Source: JAEUNJ01 sp052035955
GTDB taxonomy: Bacteria > Pseudomonadota > Gammaproteobacteria > Burkholderiales > Rhodocyclaceae
Assembly (NCBI GenBank): GCA_052035955.1
Contig: JBPOHD010000003.1
Coordinates: forward strand, 1-64,000
Reading direction: 5' to 3'
DNA length: 64,000 nucleotides
Shown here: positions 7,743-15,045 of the stretch, in pieces
How the letters are laid out: every line of letters begins with the position of its first letter
Position numbering within the stretch: position 1 is the stretch's first letter
Made by a program: the position numbers and the translations under genes
Notes under the pieces: generated by a model
Database searches by the model: none
What the model saw: only the letters and a program-made list of their open reading frames with translations
What the model was told of the DNA's origin: nothing

Positions 7743-8531
7743 ATGGACCCGATGCTGGCCCTGGCGGGGGCGATGACGGGAATGCTGGTCGGGCTCACCG
7801 GCGTCGGCGGCGGCGCGCTGATGACGCCCATCCTCCTCCTCCTGTTCGGGATTGCCCCCCAGACCGCCGTCGGCACCGACCTGTGGTTCGCATCCCTGAC
7901 CAAGCTGGCGGCAACGCGCGTTCATCACACCCATGGCCTGATCGACCGCCAGGTCCTCTTTCGTCTCTGGCGGGGAAGCCTGCCGGCCGCTGCGGCGACC
8001 CTGCTGGCCATGAAGTTCCTGCCCGGCTCCGCCGCTTCCCTCAATGGACTGAAGGCGGCCATTGCCATCGCCGTGCTCCTGACCGGCGTCGGCATTGTCT
8101 TCCAGCGGCGGTTGCACGGAATGGGACGACAGTGGCGATTGCGTCACGCAACACGGTTTCGTGCGGCGCAGGGTCCCCTGACGACCTTGGCAGGGGCAGT
8201 ACTCGGGATCCTCGTGACCCTTACGTCGGTCGGGGCGGGGGCCCTCGGTGCCGTGGCCCTGGCCTATCTCTATCCCTTGCGCCTGACACCGCCCCGCCTG
8301 ATCGCTACGGATATCGCCCATGCGATACCGCTGGCCCTGGTCGCCGGCGTCGGGCACCTGCTCTTCGGCAACGTGGATGGCATCCTGCTCGCCAATCTGC
8401 TGCTGGGATCCCTTCCCGGCGTGGTGGCCGGCGCAGTCCTGTCGTCCCGGCTTCCCCACGGCATGTTGCGGGCGTTCCTGGCCATGGTGCTCCTGGCGGT
8501 CGGCGGAAAGGTCCTTCTCACGGCAGTCTGA
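7743..8531 (+). CDS. TauE/SafE-family membrane permease
   Basis: 262 aa, very hydrophobic, with two related halves each starting with a Gly-rich segment (GLTGVGGGALMTP near residue 17; LTSVGAGALGAVAL near 160), typical of the TauE/SafE (DUF81) family of about 8 membrane helices. Members move sulfite, sulfonates or other organosulfur anions. The position between cysNC and the sulfotransferase suggests handling of sulfate, sulfite or a sulfated compound, but the substrate is not shown by the sequence. It is probably in one operon with cysD and cysNC. Confidence 0.85.
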   Translation: MDPMLALAGAMTGMLVGLTGVGGGALMTPILLLLFGIAPQTAVGTDLWFASLTKLAATRVHHTHGLIDRQVLFRLWRGSLPAAAATLLAMKFLPGSAASLNGLKAAIAIAVLLTGVGIVFQRRLHGMGRQWRLRHATRFRAAQGPLTTLAGAVLGILVTLTSVGAGALGAVALAYLYPLRLTPPRLIATDIAHAIPLALVAGVGHLLFGNVDGILLANLLLGSLPGVVAGAVLSSRLPHGMLRAFLAMVLLAVGGKVLLTAV

Positions 8532-8657
8532 GCCAGCGGCCGTTGAAACGGAACGTTCATCCGGGCGTAGCAATCGCTCCTTATGCTCAGGCTTGATGAG
8601 CTTATTCGCCCGCCGCGGGACAGACCCGCGTCGGCGCGACCCTTGAAGGAGCATCCG

Positions 8658-9647
8658 ATGATCGATACCGTTTTCGTCCTGTCCGCCGGGCATTCCGGCT
8701 CCACGCTGCTCGACCTGCTGGTCGGGTCGCATTCGCGTGTCGCTTCCCTTGGGGAGATCACCTACCTGCCGCGCAGCATCGTCAGGCGTGCCACATGCTC
8801 CTGCGGCACGCCGGTGCCTGAGTGCGGATTCTGGCAAGAGGTGGTGACCGAGGTGGGCCGCAAGATGGACAAGGATCTCTTCGCCGACCCCTATGCGCTC
8901 GACCTGGGGTTGATGAAGGGCATGCATCGGGACAGGAACAAGCAGACCTGGCCCTATTTTCTCCGCTGGAAAGCCATCCACGGCGTCGCGGCCTTGCAGA
9001 ACCTCTACGGGCTATCCTTCCTGGACCCGCTGACCGACCCGCTGCGTCGGGCTGCACGGAACAACTTCATGTTGTTCGACTCGGTGCGCAAGGCAGCCGG
9101 GGTGGACCTGGTGGTCGATTCCTCGAAGGTGTATAGCAAGGGCATCGCCCTCTACAAGGAGCGACCGGCCAACGTCCGCTTCCTGCTCCTGCACCGCGAC
9201 GGCCGGGGCGTCATGCATTCGCACCTGAAGCGGGGCGTCGATCGGGACGCTGCCCTGGAAGCGTGGCGCGGGTATTACGCGCGCGCCCTGCCCCTGCTCG
9301 ACAAGGTGGTCAATCCGGCCCACGTGCTGCGGGTTGCCTACGAGGACCTGGTGGCCGAGCCGGAGGAACGGCTGCGCCGGATCTGCCGCTTCCTGCAACT
9401 GGATTTCGAGCCGGGGATGCTGGACTTTTCCTCCAGGGTCCACCATACCCCCGAGGGTAACGACATGCGCCACGGCAGTCCGAAGATCCGCGCCGACGAT
9501 GGCTGGCGAACCGGCATGTCGGCCCCCGACCTGGCCTATTTCCAGCGCAAGGCAGGCGACATCAACCGGCGCCTGGGGTACGCCGAGCGGGCGGGAACCA
9601 CGCTGGCCGTGGGCTCCCTCGACCTGGAGACGGCCCGCTCCCTGTGA
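8658..9647 (+). CDS. PAPS-dependent sulfotransferase
   Basis: 329 aa. The 5'-phosphosulfate loop is SAGHSGSTLLDLLVGSHS at residues 8-25, and the 3'-phosphate site is LLLHRDGRGVMHSHLKR near residue 175. The region VLRVAYEDLVAEPEERL is typical of the sulfotransferase family that modifies glycans and lipids. It transfers the sulfo group of PAPS, made by CysD/CysNC upstream, to an unknown acceptor. The start ATG has AGGAG 7 bp upstream. It is about 125 nt downstream of the permease, so it may have its own promoter (TATGCT at 8582 is a possible -10). There is no signal peptide or membrane anchor, so it acts in the cytoplasm. The acceptor could be a glycolipid or an exopolysaccharide. Confidence 0.85.
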   Translation: MIDTVFVLSAGHSGSTLLDLLVGSHSRVASLGEITYLPRSIVRRATCSCGTPVPECGFWQEVVTEVGRKMDKDLFADPYALDLGLMKGMHRDRNKQTWPYFLRWKAIHGVAALQNLYGLSFLDPLTDPLRRAARNNFMLFDSVRKAAGVDLVVDSSKVYSKGIALYKERPANVRFLLLHRDGRGVMHSHLKRGVDRDAALEAWRGYYARALPLLDKVVNPAHVLRVAYEDLVAEPEERLRRICRFLQLDFEPGMLDFSSRVHHTPEGNDMRHGSPKIRADDGWRTGMSAPDLAYFQRKAGDINRRLGYAERAGTTLAVGSLDLETARSL

Positions 9648-9658
9648 GCGGCTTCCCA

Positions 9659-9688
9659 CGCCGGACGGGCGCTCGAACCCGTCCGGCG
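9659..9688. terminator. Hairpin between convergent genes
   Basis: A perfect 11-bp stem: CGCCGGACGGG (9659-9669), 8-nt loop, CCCGTCCGGCG (9678-9688). There is no T-tract. The position between the convergent sulfotransferase and hydrolase genes suggests a bidirectional transcription stop or a 3' stabiliser. Confidence 0.55.
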
Positions 9689-9779
9689 AATCGACCCGCG
9701 CAACCCCGCGTAGGCCGGTTTCGTCGTCTGGGCATGAGGCGGAAGTCCGGTTTCCGTGGATGATTCCGCGCCGCCATCG

Positions 9780-10553
9780 CTATGGATTGCGCGTGGCACC
9801 GCCTTGGGTCCCCAGCCAGGACCGGACCTGCCCGGCTACCCATCTGGCGTCGTCCAGCGGCAGGTCGTGCCCGGCCATCGGGTGTTCGGCGAAGCTTGCG
9901 CCCCATGCCGTCGCCAGGCGTCGCGAGCACTCCGGGTCTACCAGGGCATCGCGGCCACCGGCGAGCACCAGCAGGGGCACGGCCGGCGCTGCGGGGGGCG
10001 CCCGGTAGCGTGCTGCGGCCAGCAGTTGGCGCAGTGCGTTGCCGCGCGAGACCGGGTGGGAGGTGGAAATCTCGGTCCACCGGTCGAGCAGGGCTCCGGC
10101 GTCCCCACCGGCGGCGCTGGTCAGCCGCAGGACCAGGGCTTCCCGTTCGCGTCCGGGCCGGCCGAGGAGGGCCGTGCGGAACAGCGCGGGCAGCTTGTTC
10201 AGCCGCAGACGATGATGGAGGGGATTCAGGGGCCGCAGGCTGGTGTTGACGAGGACCGCTCCCGCCACTTCATCGGGATGACCGGCAGCCCATTCGATGG
10301 CGACCATGGCGCCGAGGGACATGGCGAAGACACGGCAGGGCAGGGGGATGCCGCGCCGGCGCACCTCGGTCCGGCACCAGGCGGCCATGGCCGCCACCGT
10401 CGTCGGACTGCGCCGGTCGCACCGGCGGCCGTTGCCGGGCAGGTCGATCGGCGTCACCCGGGCGCCACGGACCGTCGCCGCGAACAGGGCCGGGAAATCG
10501 CCCCAGTGGCGGCTTTCCCGCGTCAGGCCACGGAGGAAGACCCAGTCGCTCAT
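9780..10553 (-). CDS. Alpha/beta hydrolase
   Basis: 257 aa with the alpha/beta hydrolase triad visible: the nucleophile elbow AMSLGAM (Ala replaces the first Gly of GXSXG) near residue 97, Asp in LAGGRDALVDP, and His in MAGHDLPLDD. The oxyanion-side motif PIDLPGNG is also present. The substrate is unknown; the family includes esterases, lipases and biotin-pathway carboxylesterases. Its ATG overlaps the TGA of the upstream M14 peptidase gene (ATGA), so the two are co-translated. The long open frame continuing upstream to 11726 is only an out-of-frame shadow of that gene. Confidence 0.8.
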   Translation of the reverse strand: MSDWVFLRGLTRESRHWGDFPALFAATVRGARVTPIDLPGNGRRCDRRSPTTVAAMAAWCRTEVRRRGIPLPCRVFAMSLGAMVAIEWAAGHPDEVAGAVLVNTSLRPLNPLHHRLRLNKLPALFRTALLGRPGREREALVLRLTSAAGGDAGALLDRWTEISTSHPVSRGNALRQLLAAARYRAPPAAPAVPLLVLAGGRDALVDPECSRRLATAWGASFAEHPMAGHDLPLDDARWVAGQVRSWLGTQGGATRNP

Positions 10554-11677
10554 GACGTCGGGGTCCTGTACCAGCGGTCCAGTGCCATCTCCCGGTGATG
10601 GTCGCGCGCGCCGCCGGCCGGAAGCCAATCGGAATGGCTGACGGCGGCCCTCGTGAGGAAATCGAGCCAGGGCAGGTGGCGGCGCAGGACACGCTGCTGG
10701 CGGTGCCCGACCAGGGGATTGAAGATTCCCTGCCGCCGGAATATCTGGCGGGGGTTCTTCTTCACCCACAGCCAGGAGCCCATCTCCAGGGTCAGGGGCA
10801 GGAAGATCCCCGCACCATTTTCCCCCGCCCGCAGGTAGAGGTGGTCCCACAGGTCGCCGTGGGCCAGGTACTGGCGGCTCTGGGGCTCGAAGACGTAGTT
10901 GTGGTGCAGGTGGCTGCGCTCGAAGATGTCGGTGAGGGCATGGACCTCCGCAAGATGTTCGATGGGGAGCGGCGAATGGGCATGGGGAAACCAGATTCGA
11001 TCGCGCAATCCGAATCCGGAATGGCAGTCGAGGACCAGGCTGAAGGGCCGCTGCAGCAATTCCTCCTCCATCAGGCGGCACAGGGCCGCGGCCTCGTCCT
11101 CCATGACGCCGGGGCGCGGTCCCCGGTACCAGGGCAGGCCGGCGCTGATGCGCTGTCCGCCGACCAGGAACGGCACCCGGTCGCGGGCCTCGACGGGCGA
11201 ATTGCGCATCAGGTCCACGCCGTTGGGATTGGCCCGGGTGCCGCGCCATATGCCTCCCGGATTGAGGACGGGCACGAAGACCAGGCGCAGCGATTCGAGT
11301 TGGCGGTTCAGGATCCGGTCCCAGGCCAGGCGCTCGGCAAGGCTGCGCAGATAGGCCAGGACGACCTCGGCACCGATGCGTTCGAGGCCGTGCACGCCGC
11401 CGATGAAGGCGACCGCGGGCAGTTCCGGTGCCGGGTTTCCGAGCGCCACCGCAATGATCGGAAACCGCCGTCCGTCGGCTGCGACCCGGCAGAGGACCCT
11501 GGAGGACAGGCGGCTGCCGGCGCCTTCCACGATGCGGTTCAGGTCCGCCAGTTCGGGGAGATCGGCCGCATCGTCGTCCGGCACGCACTGGCTTTCCTGC
11601 CGTGGTGAGGCGATTGCTGCGTCGTCGGCAAGCGGCATCCTGCGAATGCTCCATCCGGTTCGGAAAGGCTTTGTCAT
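10550..11677 (-). CDS. M14-family zinc carboxypeptidase-like protein
   Basis: 375 aa. The zinc motif HGLERIG (HxxE) sits near residue 95 and the second histidine in LDCHSGFG near 218; NPGGIWRGTRANPNGVDLMRN carries the Arg/Asn residues that bind the substrate carboxylate in the M14 family. A late Glu in TLEMGSW is the likely general base. It probably removes a C-terminal amino acid or a peptidoglycan-type residue; the true substrate is unknown. There is no signal peptide, so a cytoplasmic role is likely. It is coupled to the following alpha/beta hydrolase by a 4-nt overlap. No Pho box was found upstream. Confidence 0.8.
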   Translation of the reverse strand: MTKPFRTGWSIRRMPLADDAAIASPRQESQCVPDDDAADLPELADLNRIVEGAGSRLSSRVLCRVAADGRRFPIIAVALGNPAPELPAVAFIGGVHGLERIGAEVVLAYLRSLAERLAWDRILNRQLESLRLVFVPVLNPGGIWRGTRANPNGVDLMRNSPVEARDRVPFLVGGQRISAGLPWYRGPRPGVMEDEAAALCRLMEEELLQRPFSLVLDCHSGFGLRDRIWFPHAHSPLPIEHLAEVHALTDIFERSHLHHNYVFEPQSRQYLAHGDLWDHLYLRAGENGAGIFLPLTLEMGSWLWVKKNPRQIFRRQGIFNPLVGHRQQRVLRRHLPWLDFLTRAAVSHSDWLPAGGARDHHREMALDRWYRTPTS

Positions 11678-11951
11678 CCTGGGGTGCCTGGACGAAGTGC
11701 GGATCAGCCGCCAAAGGCACCAGCATCGAACCGAGAGGCCACCATGTCTTGTCTTCCCGTCGTCTTCGGACTGTGCAATTGCAGTGATTCCGTTGCTGTT
11801 GAATTGGTCGACTTGATGGCTTTACAGGGCGTACGCGGCAGTTCGGCGCGTAGCCTCTCGAATCCGGGGCGGCGGGGCAGGGATCCAGGGTCGCGCGCGG
11901 AGGACTCGGGGGTCTTCGAAGGCGGACGGGCTCCGCGGGGGGTGCGAAAAG

Positions 11952-12482
11952 TCAAATGCGCAGTGCGATGGTCGCCAGCGCCGCCCCCAGTCCGGCCCCG
12001 GCCAGCACGTCGCTCGGATAGTGCAATCCCAGGACCGGCCGGGAAATGGCGACGAGGACGGCGAAGCCGAGGACGAGTGGGGCCAGGGCGGGGAATCCCG
12101 CCGCGGCCACCAGGCCGAAGGAGAAGGCGTGCAAGGTATGTCCGGATGGAAAGCTGAAGCGGTCCAGGGCCGGGGCCGCCGCCTCGATGGCGACATAGAC
12201 GTCGCAGGGCCGGGGCCGCGAAGTGCGGCGCTTGAGCCACTTGTAGAGCAACAGGCCGGCGATCCCGGCCCCGGCCATGCGCAACACGGTGGGCAGGGCC
12301 GCCTCGCCATGGGCCAGGGGCAGGATGACCATGAGGGCGTACCAGGCGACGCCGTCGCCGAGCCGGCTGACCAGGCGGAAGAAGGTGCGCCATGAAGGCC
12401 GCCGGCTGACCCGGTTGAAACGCAGGCAGAGGGCCAGGTCGGCCGCCTCAATCCGGCGCAACGACGAATATGCCTTGAACAT
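11952..12482 (-). CDS. PAP2-family membrane phosphatase
   Basis: 176 aa with about four or five membrane helices. The three PAP2 motifs are present in order: KWLKRRTSRPRP, FPSGHT and SRPVLGLHYPSD (catalytic His residues). Members dephosphorylate phosphatidate, phosphatidylglycerophosphate or undecaprenyl diphosphate. Its start lies 35 bp inside the 3' end of the upstream glycosyltransferase gene, so it belongs to the plcP-glycosyltransferase transcription unit. Within a lipid-remodelling cluster the likely reaction is phosphatidic acid to diacylglycerol, giving acceptor for glycolipid synthesis; this is inferred from context. Confidence 0.87.
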   Translation of the reverse strand: MFKAYSSLRRIEAADLALCLRFNRVSRRPSWRTFFRLVSRLGDGVAWYALMVILPLAHGEAALPTVLRMAGAGIAGLLLYKWLKRRTSRPRPCDVYVAIEAAAPALDRFSFPSGHTLHAFSFGLVAAAGFPALAPLVLGFAVLVAISRPVLGLHYPSDVLAGAGLGAALATIALRI

Positions 12483-13680
12483 TTTCCCGGTCCCGGTGGC
12501 CGGCTACGAGGTCGAGGAGGGTGTCGGCGAACAGGTCGTGGATGCGTTCCCAGTCGAGGACGGCGACGGTCTCGGGCGCCCTGGCGCGCAGGGCAGCCAG
12601 GCGTTCTGGTTCGCGGGCGACGGCGACCGCCGCTTCGACGTAGGCGCCTTCGTCGCCCGGCGGGACGAGGATTCCTTGTACCCCGTCATCGATCAGGTCG
12701 CCCGCCGCCGCACAGTCGTAGGCGACGACGCCCAGCCCGCTGGCCAGGGCCTCGGCGGTGGCGTTGCCGAAGGTCTCGGTGAGGCTGGGGAAGAGGAAGA
12801 GGTCGGCAGATGCGTAGTGGGCGGCCAGGTCCTCGCCGTGGCGCACGCCGGCGAAAATGTGGCCGGGGTGCTGCTCCCCGAGGGCGAGGGCGAGGGGGCC
12901 GCCGCCGACGAACAGCATTCTGGCGTCTGGCCGGGCGGCCTTGACGGCGGCGAAGGTTCGCAGGACCAGGTCGATGTTCTTTTCCGGCGCCAGGCGGCCG
13001 ACGCAGGCCACCACCAGGTCATCGGGTCCGGCGGTCCAGCGGGCGCGGAGAGCCGTCGAGCGGCGTCCCGGATTGAAGAGGGCCGAGTCCACGCCCCGCG
13101 ACAGCACGCGCACGTTGCGGTAGCCCTCCTGCCCGAGATCGTCGGCCAGCCTACGGGTCGGGACCAGGGTGAGGTCGGTCCGGTTGTGGAAGCCTTTCAG
13201 GTATCGGGAGATGGAACCCTTCAGCCAGCCGATGCCGTAATGCCGGCTGTAGCTGTCGAAATTGGTGTGGAAGCCCGAACTGACCGGCAGCTTGAGCTTC
13301 CTGGCGGCGGCCACCGCCGACCAGCCGAGGGGCCCCTCGGTCGCCACGTGGACAACGTCGGGACGATCGCGGGACCAGAGGCGCGTCAGTGTCCCCTTGG
13401 CCGGCAGTCCGAAACGGAGGCCGGGATAGTTGGGGATGGGCAGACCGGAGGAGAGGAGTTCCTCGAAGCGGGGATCCCGGCTCGGTGCCTCGTCGGCGTG
13501 CTGCCGGGGCCGCACCAATTGCACGGCATGGCCGCGCCGGCGCAAGCCGGCGACCAGCCGGCCCAGGGTCATGGCGACCCCGTTGACCTCGGGCGCGAAA
13601 GTCTCGGTGACCATCGCGACCCGCAATTGGCGGCGTTGCGGCGGGAATTGCTCTACCAGCAGATTGTCATCCCGATCCAT
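12448..13680 (-). CDS. GT4 glycosyltransferase (candidate glycolipid synthase)
   Basis: 410 aa with GT-B fold. The N-terminal acceptor domain starts VAMVTETFAPEVNGVAMTL; the C-terminal donor domain has GRLAPEKNIDLVL and the ESGLGVV-like region FPSLTETFGNATAEALASG, with the EX7E pair of GT4 retaining enzymes. The family includes MgtA/Agt-type enzymes that glycosylate diacylglycerol. The gene sits 31 nt after the plcP-like gene, the arrangement known for phosphate-stress lipid remodelling (PlcP with Agt). I chose the ATG at 13680; the longer frame to 13815 would overlap plcP. A degenerate Pho box lies immediately upstream. Confidence 0.83.
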   Translation of the reverse strand: MDRDDNLLVEQFPPQRRQLRVAMVTETFAPEVNGVAMTLGRLVAGLRRRGHAVQLVRPRQHADEAPSRDPRFEELLSSGLPIPNYPGLRFGLPAKGTLTRLWSRDRPDVVHVATEGPLGWSAVAAARKLKLPVSSGFHTNFDSYSRHYGIGWLKGSISRYLKGFHNRTDLTLVPTRRLADDLGQEGYRNVRVLSRGVDSALFNPGRRSTALRARWTAGPDDLVVACVGRLAPEKNIDLVLRTFAAVKAARPDARMLFVGGGPLALALGEQHPGHIFAGVRHGEDLAAHYASADLFLFPSLTETFGNATAEALASGLGVVAYDCAAAGDLIDDGVQGILVPPGDEGAYVEAAVAVAREPERLAALRARAPETVAVLDWERIHDLFADTLLDLVAGHRDRENVQGIFVVAPD

Positions 13681-13686
13681 GCCTGG

Positions 13687-13720
13687 ATTGTGGCCAGGGC
13701 AGGTGACGGTTTCATGATGA
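13687..13720 (-). promoter_or_regulatory. Weak Pho-box-like promoter inside plcP end
   Basis: Minus strand: TCATCAT (13720-13714), 4 bp, CCGTCAC (13709-13703), 10 bp, CACAAT (13692-13687; 4/6 to TATAAT). The first repeat is poor and overlaps the plcP stop codon. The start site would fall at the ATG at 13680, implying a leaderless message. It may be chance, because the gene can be transcribed from the plcP promoter. Confidence 0.35.
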
Positions 13721-14560
13721 GCCGATGACGGATTTGTTGACGAGGGTGGCGCGGCGCCCGGTCGCTTCGATGGGGATCGGCAAGCTTGTCGGCGAAGCTG
13801 TGGCGGTCGCCGCACTGGCGACGGAGTGGCGCCGCCAGGCCACCAGTTCCAGGCGGCCGTCCAGGTGCTCGACGATGGCGGTGCAGCTGTCTACCCAGTC
13901 GCCGCAATTGACATAGGTGAGGCCGTCCACCTCCTTGATGGCGGCGCTGTGGATGTGGCCGCAGATCACCCCGTCCAGGCCGCGCTCCCGGACCGCGTGG
14001 ATGACCGAGGCCTCGAAGTCGCCGATGAAGGAAACCGCCCGCTTGACCTTGCCCTTCGCATATCCGGCGAGGGACCAGTAGCCGGGCCGGCGCAGCAGTC
14101 GCCGCAGGCGGGAGAACGTCGCGTTGAGCCGCACCAGGAGGTTGTAGCCGATGTCGCCGAGCACGGCGACCCAGCGGTGGTGCCGGGTGACCTGGTCGAA
14201 TTCGTCGCCGTGCACGAGGAGGAAGCGACGCCCGTCGGCGGTCGTATGGACAGCCTCGGCGACGACGGCGATCTCGCCGAAGTGGACGCCTGCGTGTTCG
14301 CGCAGGGCTTCGTCGTGGTTACCCGGGATCAGCGTCACCCGCTCGCCGCGTCGGGCCCGCCGCAGCACCTTCTGGACGACGGTGTTCTGGGCCCGGGTCC
14401 AGTGGACGCCGCGCCCCATGGCCCAGAAGTCGATGATGTCGCCGACCAGGTAGAGATGCTGCGCTTCGTGCTCGCGGAGGAAATCGAGGAGGGCCTCGGC
14501 CTGGCAACCGCGGGTGCCGAGGTGGATGTCGGAGAGAAACAGGGATCGAACCGGTGGCAT
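13712..14560 (-). CDS. plcP: PlcP-like phospholipase C (metallophosphoesterase)
   Basis: 282 aa calcineurin-type metallophosphoesterase: LFLSDIHLGTRG (D, H), YLVGDIIDFW (GDXXD), IPGNHDEAL (GNHD), LLVHGDEFD and VICGHIHSAA. This spacing, with GDWVDSCTAIVEH at the end, is that of the rhizobial PlcP group rather than LpxH, although the two are related. PlcP removes headgroups from phosphatidylcholine and phosphatidylethanolamine under phosphate limitation and leaves diacylglycerol. The neighbours (glycosyltransferases, PAP2 phosphatase, diacylglycerol kinase, pstSCAB) fit. A Pho box at 14603-14636 drives it; the predicted start site near 14596 rules out the longer GTG start at 14596, so the ATG at 14560 (AGGA upstream) is chosen. 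Confidence 0.82.
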   Translation of the reverse strand: MPPVRSLFLSDIHLGTRGCQAEALLDFLREHEAQHLYLVGDIIDFWAMGRGVHWTRAQNTVVQKVLRRARRGERVTLIPGNHDEALREHAGVHFGEIAVVAEAVHTTADGRRFLLVHGDEFDQVTRHHRWVAVLGDIGYNLLVRLNATFSRLRRLLRRPGYWSLAGYAKGKVKRAVSFIGDFEASVIHAVRERGLDGVICGHIHSAAIKEVDGLTYVNCGDWVDSCTAIVEHLDGRLELVAWRRHSVASAATATASPTSLPIPIEATGRRATLVNKSVIGSS

Positions 14561-14602
14561 GTCCTGGCCTGAACGCTTCCCACTGCGGGAAGCCACGGCG
14601 GC

Positions 14603-14636
14603 ACGGTAATCCGGCTTTGTGACGCGGCGATGACGG
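14603..14636 (-). promoter_or_regulatory. Pho box and promoter of plcP
   Basis: Minus strand: CCGTCAT (14636-14630), 4 bp, GCGTCAC (14625-14619), 10 bp, TACCGT (14608-14603). Both repeats match CTGTCAY at 5 of 7 or better, and the spacing to the -10 is the same as at pstS. It fixes the plcP start downstream of 14596. Confidence 0.75.
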
Positions 14637-14646
14637 GGGGGCGATG

Positions 14647-15045
14647 TCAGCCGAACAGGACGAGGGACCAGACGACGATCACGTTGGCCAGGGACAACAG
14701 CACGGCGGCGCTGCCGATGTCCTTGGCCCGCTTGGACAGGCGATGGTCTTCCAGCGATATCCGGTCCACCACGGCCTCGACGGCCGAATTGAGCAGCTCG
14801 ACGACCAGGACCGCGAGGACGCTGGCGACCATCACGGCCCTTCCGACGCCGGATACGGGCAGCCAGAAGGCGAGGGGAACGAGGACGACGGCAAGCCAGA
14901 CCTCCTGCCGGAAGGCGTCCTCGTGGCGGTAGGCCTCGGCCAGCCCGTCGCGGGAATAGGACAGGGCGTTCCAGAGGCGGCGCAGGCCGGTCCTGCCCTT
15001 GAAGGGGCTTTCGCGGGAGGGCGGGTGTTCGCCGGGGGCGTTCAT
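14647..15045 (-). CDS. dgkA: Diacylglycerol kinase
   Basis: 132 aa integral membrane kinase with three helices. Hallmark segments are ELLNSAVEAVVDRIS and HRLSKRAKDIGSAAV. It phosphorylates diacylglycerol to phosphatidic acid at the inner membrane and so returns PlcP-derived diacylglycerol to phospholipid synthesis. The ATG at 15045 overlaps the stop of the upstream glycosyltransferase (ATGA), giving translational coupling; the open frame to 15108 lies inside that gene and is not used. A diacylglycerol kinase beside plcP and glycolipid enzymes lets the cell partition diacylglycerol between recycling and glycolipid. Confidence 0.92.
   Translation of the reverse strand: MNAPGEHPPSRESPFKGRTGLRRLWNALSYSRDGLAEAYRHEDAFRQEVWLAVVLVPLAFWLPVSGVGRAVMVASVLAVLVVELLNSAVEAVVDRISLEDHRLSKRAKDIGSAAVLLSLANVIVVWSLVLFG

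Noticed and set aside
8543..8576. Pho-box-like TTGAAAC, 4 bp, CGTTCAT before the sulfotransferase gene
   Set aside because: The spacing fits, but the -10 position reads CAATCG, which does not resemble a -10, and the first repeat matches only 4 of 7.
5700..8981. A 1093-codon open frame on the minus strand
   Set aside because: It is antisense to cysD, cysNC, the permease and the sulfotransferase, all with clear motifs; it arises from high GC codon bias.
9780..11726. A 648-codon frame including the alpha/beta hydrolase
   Set aside because: The upstream two thirds overlap the M14 peptidase gene in another frame; the hydrolase starts at the ATGA overlap at 10553.
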